Part shown: in pieces, positions 1 to 7,710 of the stretch
Position numbering within the stretch: position 1 is the stretch's first letter
How the letters are laid out: each line of letters begins with the position of its first letter
Assembly: GCF_000331105.1 (NCBI RefSeq)
Contig: NC_019012.1
Span: 97,820 to 161,819, forward strand
Length of the DNA stretch: 64,000 nucleotides
Source of the DNA: Fibrella aestuarina BUZ 2
Lineage (GTDB): Bacteria > Bacteroidota > Bacteroidia > Cytophagales > Spirosomataceae
Reading direction: 5' to 3'
Notes under the pieces: model-generated
What the model was told of the DNA's origin: nothing
Database searches by the model: none
What the model saw: the letters and a program-made list of their open reading frames with translations, nothing else
Position numbers and translations under genes: made by a program

Positions 1-82
1 CGGGTTTCGCACTATACGGGATTTCCTCTCCCGGCTTTAGAAAACGGAAAACCTTGTCAACTAAACCAGTTACGAATCCAGT

Positions 83-1564
83 ATGAACCGACAACACTTT
101 CTAAAAACACTTGGCTTGGGTACGTTGGCTTCGGTCACTGTTCCAAGTCTGCTGGCGGGCTGCAACAGCCACGACATGTCGGCCATGAATATGGGAGGGG
201 AGACAGCTACCGCCGTTACGGAAGGCTCCTTTACGACACCCCTTCGTTTGCTCGATACAGCCTCACCTTCCGGCCCACTCAGTGCTAAGTCTACGACTGA
301 AGCTATCGTCGCCGGAAAAAATGCACGGGTACTTGGCTACCGCGATGGAATGTTAGGCCCCACGTTTCGCGTAACCAGTGGTGCGACGGTAGACCTGCGG
401 TTTTTGAACGCACTCACGGAAGAAACAAACATCCATTGGCATGGCCTGTTGGTACCGGCCAACATGGACGGGCATCCCGCGCAACTTGTGGGGGCTGGAC
501 AGTCATTCAACTACACGTTTCGTCTCGATCAGGCGGCTACAATGGCTTGGTATCACCCCCACCCTCACGGCAAAACGGCCAAGCAGGCATACATGGGGTT
601 GGCGGGGCTGTTTATCGTCGAAACGCCGACCGAGAAGGCCCTGAGCCTACCATCGGGTGCCTACGAACTCCCCCTCATTTTGCAGGATAAACGTCTGGAC
701 GCAAGCGGGTCGCCCCAATACAATCCGTCCATGAACGATGTAATGCTGGGCTACATGGGCGAGATCGTAACCGTCAATGGCGTAGCCTCACCGATGCATT
801 CCGTTGCTACCCGGATGTATCGGCTCCGCTTAGTCAACGGCTCCAACGGGCGACTCTATAACCTGGCTCTCAGTACGGGCGCGCAGTTTTGGGTTATTGG
901 TTCCGACGGGGGCCTGCTGTCGGCTCCTGAAGGCGTAACATCCCTGCTTTTGGCACCGGGCGAACGCGCCGACCTGCTGGTCGATTTTAGCTCCGTGCCG
1001 GTGGGGACGGAAGTGTATCTGAAAAGCAATACGTTCAGTGGTGGTGGGGCGCAGGGTCAGCAGGCGTTCAACCTGCTCAAGTTTGTGGTTAGCAAAGCTG
1101 AGACGGAAACCTTCCGGCTCCCAGCCCGGCTCGAAACAGTTACGCCGTTGGCCGCATCGGTGGCGACCAAAACGCGCACCTTCGACATTGGCATCGCTAT
1201 GCAGGCCATGCAGGGAATGAACATGACGGGGATGCACACCATAAACGGCAAGGTGTTCAGCATGAACCGCATCGACGAGACAGTCAAACTTGGCGATACC
1301 GAAATCTGGGAGTTCAACAATACGCAGGGCGACGAACCTCACCCCATGCATCTGCACGGGGCGTTCTTCCAGGTCCTGAGCCGCACGGGGGGGCGCAACG
1401 CGCTCACGGCCTCCGAGAAGGGCTGGAAAGACACCGTGTTGGTGATGCCCGGCGAGCGAGTAAGGATCGTCGTACCCTTCACTAAGCCAGGTACGTTCGT
1501 TTTTCACTGCCACAACCTCGAACACGGCGATGACGGCATGATGGGCAACTATCAGGTCGCGTAA
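83..1564 (+). CDS. Multicopper oxidase, lipoprotein type (CueO/CopA-like)
   Basis: Three-domain cupredoxin oxidase of 493 residues, expected to oxidise periplasmic Cu(I). The N-terminus has a hydrophobic stretch ending in a lipobox (LLAGC, Cys27), so a lipid-anchored periplasmic protein is likely; the preceding region is not a classical twin-Arg signal. Copper ligands are all visible: HWHG (118-121), WYHPHPHG (156-163), HPMHLHG (420-426) and HCHNLEH (475-481), which form the type 1 and trinuclear sites. A short Met-rich segment (MQAMQGMNMTGM, about 373-384) resembles the Met loop of CueO-type cuprous oxidases. It is followed after 48 bp by a DUF3347 gene and then a strong hairpin, so the two probably form one transcript. 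Function as a copper-detoxifying oxidase is inferred from motifs and context. Confidence 0.93.
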   Translation: MNRQHFLKTLGLGTLASVTVPSLLAGCNSHDMSAMNMGGETATAVTEGSFTTPLRLLDTASPSGPLSAKSTTEAIVAGKNARVLGYRDGMLGPTFRVTSGATVDLRFLNALTEETNIHWHGLLVPANMDGHPAQLVGAGQSFNYTFRLDQAATMAWYHPHPHGKTAKQAYMGLAGLFIVETPTEKALSLPSGAYELPLILQDKRLDASGSPQYNPSMNDVMLGYMGEIVTVNGVASPMHSVATRMYRLRLVNGSNGRLYNLALSTGAQFWVIGSDGGLLSAPEGVTSLLLAPGERADLLVDFSSVPVGTEVYLKSNTFSGGGAQGQQAFNLLKFVVSKAETETFRLPARLETVTPLAASVATKTRTFDIGIAMQAMQGMNMTGMHTINGKVFSMNRIDETVKLGDTEIWEFNNTQGDEPHPMHLHGAFFQVLSRTGGRNALTASEKGWKDTVLVMPGERVRIVVPFTKPGTFVFHCHNLEHGDDGMMGNYQVA

Positions 1565-1612
1565 ACGGCTCATTGTCAATTATAAAAGAAAACGTTTCAA
1601 TCAACTAATTCC

Positions 1613-2092
1613 ATGAAAACCATTCGATTATCTCTGGCCGCACTGGCTCTCACATTCTGTTCGCTGGGTGCGCTTGCTCAGAACACCGCCCCTACTTTAA
1701 CGGCGTATTATGACGTAAAAGACGCACTCGTGGCGACCGATGCAGTCAGAGCCAAAGCTGGGGCTACAAAACTGGTTGCAGCCTTAGCTAAGATTGACGC
1801 TGCTAAGCTGTCGACAACTGATAAGAAAGCCTTGGCGATGGCTAAGACCAAAGCCACTGCTATCACGAAGACTACGGATGTGGACGTGCAACGGGAACAG
1901 TTCGATGGGCTGTCAACCAGTATGATCGCACTGGCGAAGGCCACCAAACCCGCTGCTAAAGCTTACGTGCAGTTCTGCCCGATGGCCGCCGAGGGGAAAG
2001 GGGCCTCGTGGCTCAGCGACAAGAAAGAAGTTCGGAACCCCTACTACGGCGATAAGATGCTTAAGTGTGGGTCAGTGAAAGAAGAAATTTAA
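1613..2092 (+). CDS. Free-standing DUF3347 periplasmic protein
   Basis: A 159-residue protein with an N-terminal signal peptide (cleavage probably after the LGALAQ region, near residue 22) and a helical, Ala/Lys/Thr-rich DUF3347-type body. The C-terminus carries FCPMAAEGKGASWLSD...NPYYGDKMLKCG, with two Cys and two Met that look like potential metal ligands. The same motif ends the large adaptor encoded at 9109-10902, so this is a stand-alone copy of a domain that elsewhere is fused to a CusB-like protein. No enzymatic role is known for the family; a periplasmic copper-binding or adaptor-assisting role is an inference from the motif and the company it keeps (multicopper oxidase just upstream). 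Confidence 0.85.
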   Translation: MKTIRLSLAALALTFCSLGALAQNTAPTLTAYYDVKDALVATDAVRAKAGATKLVAALAKIDAAKLSTTDKKALAMAKTKATAITKTTDVDVQREQFDGLSTSMIALAKATKPAAKAYVQFCPMAAEGKGASWLSDKKEVRNPYYGDKMLKCGSVKEEI

Positions 2093-2100
2093 GTCGTTAC

Positions 2101-2129
2101 GCGGGAGCCGTTTCCCAGACGGTTCCCGC
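2101..2129 (+). terminator. Hairpin after the oxidase/DUF3347 pair
   Basis: GCGGGAGCCGT (2101-2111) pairs with ACGGTTCCCGC (2119-2129) around a 7-nt loop. The T-run after it is weak (CTTACTTTCT), so termination may be partial and allow read-through into the regulator gene 24 bp downstream. Confidence 0.6.
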
Positions 2130-2152
2130 CTTACTTTCTATGGATACAGGGC

Positions 2153-2719
2153 ATGGCCGAACAAACGATTCATATCAAAAACATGGTCTGCGACCGCTGC
2201 ATTCGGGCTGTACAACGAGAGTTGGAACAGCAGGGCTACGCAGTGCGGCATATTGAGCTGGGCAAAGCCACTGTCGAACGGGAGCAGATTGATTTACCCG
2301 GCATTGAAGCTCTGTTGGAAGAGCAGGGCTTTGGACTCCTGACTGACCGCAATCTGCGACTGGTTAACCAGGTCAAAACGCTAATTATTGATCTGATTGG
2401 CAAGGGCGACGTGGCAACGATGAATGTGACCCTGTCTAATTATCTGGCCGAGCAGGTGGGTATGGAATATGCGTACCTGAGCCATTTGTTCTCCACTATC
2501 GAGCACCTCACCATCGAAAAATTCTGGATACTGCAACGGGTCGAGAAGGCGAAAGAATGGCTTAGCTACGACGAATTGTCTATCAGCGAGATTGCCCGGA
2601 GGCTGGGCTATAGCAGTGTGGCGTACCTGACCAATCAGTTTCGGCAGATTACGGGGCTGACCCCGGCAGCCTATCGCAAGCAAGCCGCGTCGGATCGCAA
2701 TCCGCTCGACTGGATTTAA
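2153..2719 (+). CDS. HMA-AraC fusion transcription regulator 1
   Basis: A 188-residue one-component regulator. Residues 1-70 look like a heavy-metal-associated ferredoxin-like fold with the metal site MVCDRC (11-16); residues about 95-180 are an AraC-type DNA-binding domain, with the second helix-turn-helix seen as SISEIARRLGYSS followed by the typical NQFRQITGLTPAAYR ending. The likely reading is a cytosolic Cu(I)/Ag(I) sensor that acts directly on promoters. Its paralogue is at 15034-15618. The gene lies between the oxidase pair and an HMA chaperone whose promoter carries the shared GAATTCTGTAA element, the likely target. No clear promoter is seen in the 24 bp between the upstream hairpin and the start codon. 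Metal identity is inferred from context; the domain organisation is directly visible. Confidence 0.87.
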   Translation: MAEQTIHIKNMVCDRCIRAVQRELEQQGYAVRHIELGKATVEREQIDLPGIEALLEEQGFGLLTDRNLRLVNQVKTLIIDLIGKGDVATMNVTLSNYLAEQVGMEYAYLSHLFSTIEHLTIEKFWILQRVEKAKEWLSYDELSISEIARRLGYSSVAYLTNQFRQITGLTPAAYRKQAASDRNPLDWI

Positions 2720-2739
2720 AATGTTGATAGTCCGAGCCG

Positions 2740-2779
2740 GAATTCTGTAACGTATCGGGCCGGCCTCAAGCGACCTTTG
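2740..2779 (+). promoter_or_regulatory. Copper-regulon promoter A (HMA chaperone)
   Basis: GAATTCTGTAA at 2740-2750 lies upstream of GACCTTTG (2772-2779), a near match to the Bacteroidota -7 element TAnnTTTG. The distance from the first G to the last G is 39 bp. No good -33 TTG is present, which fits an activator-dependent promoter. The same arrangement precedes copB, the second regulator and copA. Confidence 0.65.
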
Positions 2780-2812
2780 TGTTATTAATTGACGTAGAAA
2801 CAAACAGGTCGC

Positions 2813-3025
2813 ATGGAAACGATACAACTGAAAACCAACATCAAGTGCGGGGGCTGCGTGGCCGCTGTTACGCCCATCCTGAACCAAACGGTGGGCGAAG
2901 GCAACTGGCAGGTCGATACGCAAAACCCCCATAAAGTGCTGACGGTACAAGCCAACGATGTGACTGCCGAAGCCGTCACTAAAGCTGTGCAGCAGGCAGG
3001 CTACAAAGCAGAGCCACTGCCCTAA
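2813..3025 (+). CDS. Small HMA-domain copper chaperone (CopZ-like)
   Basis: A 70-residue single-domain heavy-metal-associated protein. The metal site is KCGGC (11-15), replacing the usual MxCxxC; secondary structure follows the beta-alpha-beta-beta-alpha-beta HMA pattern and no signal peptide is seen, so it should be cytosolic. A close paralogue with KCSGC is at 19308-19529. It is probably a Cu(I) carrier feeding P-type ATPases or the HMA-AraC sensor; which partner it serves cannot be told from sequence. It has its own promoter (site A) and its own rho-independent terminator, so it is a monocistronic gene between the regulator and the Cus operon. The change of the N-terminal Met of the motif to Lys is family-wide in the two copies here. 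Confidence 0.88.
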   Translation: METIQLKTNIKCGGCVAAVTPILNQTVGEGNWQVDTQNPHKVLTVQANDVTAEAVTKAVQQAGYKAEPLP

Positions 3026-3050
3026 CCGGGTACGTTGCGTTTTGCTCCAA

Positions 3051-3074
3051 GCCGCCCTCACAGGCGGCTTTTTT
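3051..3074 (+). terminator. Rho-independent terminator after HMA chaperone
   Basis: Perfect GCCGCC (3051-3056) / GGCGGC (3063-3068) stem with a 6-nt loop, followed by six T (3069-3074). Confidence 0.9.
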
Positions 3075-3116
3075 GTTAGTACGCTGACGGCCAGATGAAC
3101 CGAAACAACCGATGAG

Positions 3117-4487
3117 ATGATAGAGAGCCTTATAAAATTTTCGCTTCGAAACCGGCTATTGGTGTTGCTGGTCGCTGCCGGGCTATTCGCTTGGGGGGTG
3201 TACTCAGTGCAAACCAGCAAGATCGACGCAATTCCCGACCTATCGGAGAATCAGGTCATTGTGTTCACCGAGTGGATGGGCCGTAGCCCGCAGATCATCG
3301 AGGACCAGATCACGTACCCCCTCGTGACCAACCTTCAGGGACTGCCGCAGGTGAAATACGTGCGGGCCACGTCGATGTTTGGCATGAGCTTCGTCTATGT
3401 CATCTTCAACGACGATACGGACGTGTACTGGGCACGGGAACGGGTACTCGAACGGCTCAACTACGCGGCCCGGCTGCTACCCGGTGGCGTGTCGCCCACC
3501 CTCGGCCCCGACGGTACGGGCGTGGGCCACATTCTTTGGTACACGCTCGATGCACCGGGCATGGACCTCGGCGAGCAGCGGGCCGTGCAGGACTGGTACG
3601 TCAAGTTCGGGCTTCAGAACGTACCCGGCGTGGCCGAGATTGCCTCGTTTGGCGGCTTTCAGAAGCAGTATCAGGTTACGCTCGATCCCAACAAACTGAC
3701 CTATTACAGCCTGAGCGTACCGCAGGTAATCGGGGCCATTCGGGCCAACAACAACGAAGCGGGCGGTCGCAAGTTTGAGTTAAGTGGCATTGGCTATATC
3801 ATTAAAACGACGGGTTATCTGCAATCCGTCGAGCAGATTCAACAGATTCCGCTCAAGACCGAAAACAGCGTGCCCGTGCGGGTGGCCGACGTAGCGACGG
3901 TGCAGATGACGGGCGAAACCCGGCTGGGCATCTTCGACCTCAACGGCGAGGGTGAGGCCGTGGGGGGCATTGTGGTGATGCGCTACGGCGAAAATGCCGA
4001 CGAGGTGATTGGTAACGTCAAGAAGAAGATGGCCGAGGTTGCTAAAGGCTTGCCCGAAGGAGTCAAATTCAACGTCGTGTACGACCGGAGCGGGCTGATT
4101 AAGGAGTCAGTCGATTCGATTACCCATACGCTGGTCGAGGAAATGATTGTCGTGTCGCTGGTGGTCATTCTGTTTCTGTTACACTGGCGTAGTGCGGTCA
4201 GTATCATCATTCAGATTCCCATCACCATTGCGACGAGCTTTATCCTACTCAATGCTTTTGACATTTCCTCCAACATCATGTCGCTGACGGGGATCGCGCT
4301 CGCCATTGGCGTAATCGTGGATAACGGCATCATCATGGCCGAAAACGCTTACAAGAATCTGGCGATCCGGCAAGCCGAACTCACGGGACAGCAGCGTACT
4401 CAGCCGCAACCGCCAACCATCAACGGCTATCAACCCATTGCGAACGGGCAAACGAACCGACCTGTCAGGCCCCAACAACGTACCTGA
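3117..4487 (+). CDS. cusA: CusA-type RND pump, N-terminal part (split by in-frame TGA)
   Basis: First 456 residues of a heavy-metal RND pump: TM1 (about 12-30), the first large periplasmic domain, and TM2-TM4. The TM4 motif AIGVIVDNGIIMAEN, with Asp402, is of the Cu/Ag (HME4, CusA) type rather than the DFGxxVDG form of Zn/Co/Cd pumps. The frame ends at TGA (4485-4487) in a Gln/Pro/Asn-rich cytoplasmic loop, and after a single ATT codon the next frame resumes with ATG in the same phase. The rest of the pump (4491-6434) is complete. So the gene is either a real split pump with coupled translation, a gene with stop-codon read-through, or a single nonsense change. It starts the pump operon cusA-tolC-cusB-cusB2. 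Confidence 0.88.
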   Translation: MIESLIKFSLRNRLLVLLVAAGLFAWGVYSVQTSKIDAIPDLSENQVIVFTEWMGRSPQIIEDQITYPLVTNLQGLPQVKYVRATSMFGMSFVYVIFNDDTDVYWARERVLERLNYAARLLPGGVSPTLGPDGTGVGHILWYTLDAPGMDLGEQRAVQDWYVKFGLQNVPGVAEIASFGGFQKQYQVTLDPNKLTYYSLSVPQVIGAIRANNNEAGGRKFELSGIGYIIKTTGYLQSVEQIQQIPLKTENSVPVRVADVATVQMTGETRLGIFDLNGEGEAVGGIVVMRYGENADEVIGNVKKKMAEVAKGLPEGVKFNVVYDRSGLIKESVDSITHTLVEEMIVVSLVVILFLLHWRSAVSIIIQIPITIATSFILLNAFDISSNIMSLTGIALAIGVIVDNGIIMAENAYKNLAIRQAELTGQQRTQPQPPTINGYQPIANGQTNRPVRPQQRT

Positions 4488-4490
4488 ATT

Positions 4491-6434
4491 ATGTGGAAGA
4501 CAATAAAGAGATGGCTGGGTTACGGGCCAAAAAATTACGTTGACGTACCTGAGGCCGAGCGGCTTGCCATCATTGAGCGGTCGAGCGTACAGGTCTCGCG
4601 GGGTGTGTTTTATTCGACCATCATCATCATTACCTCGTTTCTGCCCGTGTTTCTGTTGACGGGGCAGGAAGGCAAGCTGTTTCACCCCCTGGCCTGGACC
4701 AAAACGTTTATTCTGTTGGTCGATGCCGTGCTGGTGGTGACGCTCGCCCCGGTAGTGATTTCGTTTTTTATGAAGGGTCGTTTTAAAGACGATCACGCCA
4801 ACCCCATCAATCGAGGGCTGGAACGAATCTACACGCCCATCATCCATTGGGTAATGCGCTGGCGCAAAACCACCCTTGCGATTAACCTGCTGGCTCTGGC
4901 CGTGAGCGTACCCATGCTGATGAGCCTGGGTTCGGAATTCATGCCTCCCCTCGACGAACAAAGCATCCTGTTCATGCCCGTCACCCTGCCCGACATCTCG
5001 AACGCCGAAGCAAAACGCATCCTTCAGGTGCAGGACAAACTAATTAAGTCAGTGCCGGAAGTCGATAAGGTGCTGGGCAAGGCGGGGCGGGCTTCCACCG
5101 CTACCGACAATTCACCCATCAGCATGATCGAGACCATCATCATGCTCAAGCCCAAGTCAGAATGGCGGGCGGGCCTGACCAAGAAAGACCTCATCAACGA
5201 ATTGGATGCCAAGCTGCAAATCCCCGGCGTGGTCAACGGCTGGACGCAGCCCATCATCAACCGCATCAACATGCTGGCGACGGGTATCCGCACCGACGTG
5301 GGCATCAAGGTGTACGGGCAGAGTCTCGATAGCATCTACACCGTGTCGGAGCAGGTGAAAGCCCAACTGGAGGGCGTACCGGGCGTAAAGGCCCTGTATG
5401 TGGAACCCGTTACAGGTGGAAAGTACCTGACCATCGACATCCACCGCGACGCGCTGGGTCGTTACGGGCTGAGCGTGGACGACGTAAACGGCGTGGTCGA
5501 ATCGGCCATCGGTGGTTCACCCATCGGGCAGACCATCGAAGGGCGTAGGCGGTTTTCGATCAATGTCAGGCTGGCGCAGGATTACCGTAATAGCGTCGAG
5601 CGCATCCGGCGCATCCCGATTGCCACGCCTGCGCTGGGGACCGTCCCCCTCTCGACCGTCGCCGACGTGCGCTTTGAGGACGGTCCACCCATGATTACCT
5701 CCGACAATGCTCTACTGCGCGGGGCGGTGATGTTCAACGTCCGCGACCGTGATCTGGGCAGTACCGTACAGGCGGCCATCGAGAAGGTGAACGGGAGCCT
5801 GAAACTGCCTAACGGCTACTTTCTGGAGTGGAGCGGGCAGTACGAAAACCTCATCCGGGGGCAACGTACCCTGCTTTTGATCGCGCCGATTGTGTTGGTT
5901 GTCATTTTCCTGTCGCTGTACCTGGCGTTCGGGTCGGCGCGGGAAGCGTTTCTGAGCCTCATTACCATCCCGTTCGCGCTCATCGGCGGGGCGTACATGG
6001 TTTATTTCTACGGCGTGAACCTGTCGGTGGCCGTTGCGGTGGGCTTCATCGCGCTCTTCGGCATCGCGGTTGAAACAGGTGTGGTGATGGTTATCTACCT
6101 CAACGATGCCATGAAGCAGTTGGTCGAGAAGCGGGGAAACTCCCGCGAGGCCATCAGCCGCGACGAGTTGCGAGAATACGTGATTCATGGGGCCGCGAGA
6201 CGATTGCGTCCCAAGATCATGACCGTGTCGGTGGCCCTGTTCGGTCTGGTGCCGGTGCTGTGGGCCAACGGGGTGGGCAGCGATGTGATGCTGCCGATTG
6301 TCTTACCCATGATCGGGGGTGTGCTGACTTCATCGACGCACATTCTGCTGGTTACGCCCCTGATTTTTTTGATGACGAAAGAATATGAACTCAAAAAATT
6401 TGGCAAACTGGATGTCCTGGAAGCGTCGCATTAA
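4491..6434 (+). CDS. cusA: CusA-type RND pump, C-terminal part
   Basis: 647 residues that continue the pump in the same frame as the upstream part, beginning ATG 3 bp after its stop. After about 30 cytoplasmic loop residues (MWKTIKRWLGYGPK...) come TM5 (SRGVFYSTIIIITSFLPVF), the typical GQEGKLFHPLAWTKT, TM6, the second periplasmic domain with PPLDEQSILFMPVTLPD, and TM7-TM12. All family blocks are present and no frameshift is seen, so the polypeptide would be functional if the two halves assemble or if the stop is read through. Start codon is uncertain: there is no clear ribosome-binding site before 4491, only possible coupling to the upstream stop. Downstream TolC-like gene overlaps its 3' end by 50 bp. 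Confidence 0.87.
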   Translation: MWKTIKRWLGYGPKNYVDVPEAERLAIIERSSVQVSRGVFYSTIIIITSFLPVFLLTGQEGKLFHPLAWTKTFILLVDAVLVVTLAPVVISFFMKGRFKDDHANPINRGLERIYTPIIHWVMRWRKTTLAINLLALAVSVPMLMSLGSEFMPPLDEQSILFMPVTLPDISNAEAKRILQVQDKLIKSVPEVDKVLGKAGRASTATDNSPISMIETIIMLKPKSEWRAGLTKKDLINELDAKLQIPGVVNGWTQPIINRINMLATGIRTDVGIKVYGQSLDSIYTVSEQVKAQLEGVPGVKALYVEPVTGGKYLTIDIHRDALGRYGLSVDDVNGVVESAIGGSPIGQTIEGRRRFSINVRLAQDYRNSVERIRRIPIATPALGTVPLSTVADVRFEDGPPMITSDNALLRGAVMFNVRDRDLGSTVQAAIEKVNGSLKLPNGYFLEWSGQYENLIRGQRTLLLIAPIVLVVIFLSLYLAFGSAREAFLSLITIPFALIGGAYMVYFYGVNLSVAVAVGFIALFGIAVETGVVMVIYLNDAMKQLVEKRGNSREAISRDELREYVIHGAARRLRPKIMTVSVALFGLVPVLWANGVGSDVMLPIVLPMIGGVLTSSTHILLVTPLIFLMTKEYELKKFGKLDVLEASH

Positions 6435-7710
6435 CGCGCTGTGGCTGACTCTCGCGCTGGGTACGTACCTGGGTGGATCAGTCTTCGGACAGGTTGCCGG
6501 TACGTCCCCACAGCCCGACCCGGTGTTGCCGCTCGATAGTGTGCTGACGCAGATCGAAGCTCGTAATTCGTTGCTGCGGCCTTACGCCAGCCGGGCGGCT
6601 GCGGCTCGTGCTTACAGCGAAGGTGCCCGCTCGTGGATGGCTCCGATGGTAGGCGTAGGTACGTTCATGGCACCCTATCCCATGCAGATGGTGATGGACG
6701 ACCGCGACCGGGGCTACGGCATGGTGTCAGTGGAGCAGGATATCCCCAATCCGTTTAAACAACGAGCCAATCAAGTGTTTCAACAATCGAAAGCGGGCGT
6801 TGAAGAAGCTGGGCGGGGCGTGATGGCGAACCAACTCCGGGCCGATGCCAAAACGCTCTACTACGAGTGGCTCGTGCTGGAAAAACGGCGGGCGGTGCTG
6901 TCTGAAAACAGGCGCATCCTGCAAACGATGAAGAAGCTGGCCGATATCCGGTATCCCTACAATCAGGGGAGCCTGGGTAACGTCTATAAAGCTGAGGGGC
7001 GGCTGTACGAGTTGGACAACATGGTCACGATGACTGACGCGGACATCGAGCGCAAGCGCATTGGCCTCAATACACTGATGAACGTACCTAAGATCAATGC
7101 CTTCCGCATCGACACCAGTTATCGCCCGGCCCCGCCCTCGGCTGCTTTACCCTCGCTGGAAGACATTGGTACCCGCCGTTCTGATATCTTGAAAATGGAC
7201 CGGCAAATCCTGAGTATGCAGGCGGGTATCGAAGCGCAGAAAGCCGAACGTCGGCCCGGCTTTCGGGTACGTTTCGACCACATGCAGCCGTTCGCGGGAA
7301 CGAAGAGCATGATGCCCACGCAGTTCACGCTCATGGGCATGATCTCGATTCCTGTTGTACCCTGGGCTTCGCGGATGTACAAGGCCGAAATCAAAGGAAT
7401 GCAACTCGACATTCAGGCCATGCGCGACGAGCGCGAAGGGATGCTCAACATGACGCAGGGCATGGTGGCCCAGATGCTGACTGACCTGGGTAACATGCGA
7501 ACGCAGCTCGATAACTATGAACGGCGCGTGATGCCGACGCTCCGCAAAATGTACGACACCCAATTGATTGCTTACGAGCAGAACAAAGCCGAACTGCCCG
7601 TGGTGATTGATGCCTGGGAAACGCTGAACATGACCCAGATGGACTACCTCACCCGGCTGGGTGACTATTACCGCATGATTGTGCAGTATGAAAAAGAACT
7701 GGAAAAATAA
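6385..7710 (+). CDS. TolC/CusC-family outer-membrane channel
   Basis: 441-residue outer-membrane factor, the exit duct of the Cus tripartite pump. A signal peptide is seen (hydrophobic ALWLTLALGTYLGGSVFGQ, cleavage near residue 36), followed by the long coiled-coil-like helices of the TolC fold. Met-rich pieces (FMAPYPMQMVMDD, MLNMTQGMVAQM) are more frequent than in ordinary drug-efflux channels, which suits a Cu/Ag system. ATG 6385 has an AAAGAA sequence just upstream; ATG 6412 is an alternative giving a shorter n-region. The gene overlaps cusA by 50 bp and the next adaptor by 23 bp, so it is translated as part of a tight operon. It lacks the lipobox of E. coli CusC. Confidence 0.88.
   Translation: MNSKNLANWMSWKRRINALWLTLALGTYLGGSVFGQVAGTSPQPDPVLPLDSVLTQIEARNSLLRPYASRAAAARAYSEGARSWMAPMVGVGTFMAPYPMQMVMDDRDRGYGMVSVEQDIPNPFKQRANQVFQQSKAGVEEAGRGVMANQLRADAKTLYYEWLVLEKRRAVLSENRRILQTMKKLADIRYPYNQGSLGNVYKAEGRLYELDNMVTMTDADIERKRIGLNTLMNVPKINAFRIDTSYRPAPPSAALPSLEDIGTRRSDILKMDRQILSMQAGIEAQKAERRPGFRVRFDHMQPFAGTKSMMPTQFTLMGMISIPVVPWASRMYKAEIKGMQLDIQAMRDEREGMLNMTQGMVAQMLTDLGNMRTQLDNYERRVMPTLRKMYDTQLIAYEQNKAELPVVIDAWETLNMTQMDYLTRLGDYYRMIVQYEKELEK

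Noticed and set aside
1..82. Promoter of the first oxidase
   Set aside because: No TAnnTTTG and no GAAYTCTGYAA element in the visible 82 bp; the real promoter may lie outside the window.
830..1579. Minus-strand open frame of 249 residues opposite the multicopper oxidase
   Set aside because: His/Arg-rich antisense chain with no domain; shadow of the oxidase codons.
2381..3220. Minus-strand open frame of 279 residues across three real genes
   Set aside because: Spans the regulator, chaperone and cusA starts, including a terminator and promoter; no family resemblance.
4245..4961. Minus-strand frame over the cusA stop, considered as a cause of the split
   Set aside because: It has no domain and no start context; it is a shadow of the RND codons on both sides of the TGA.
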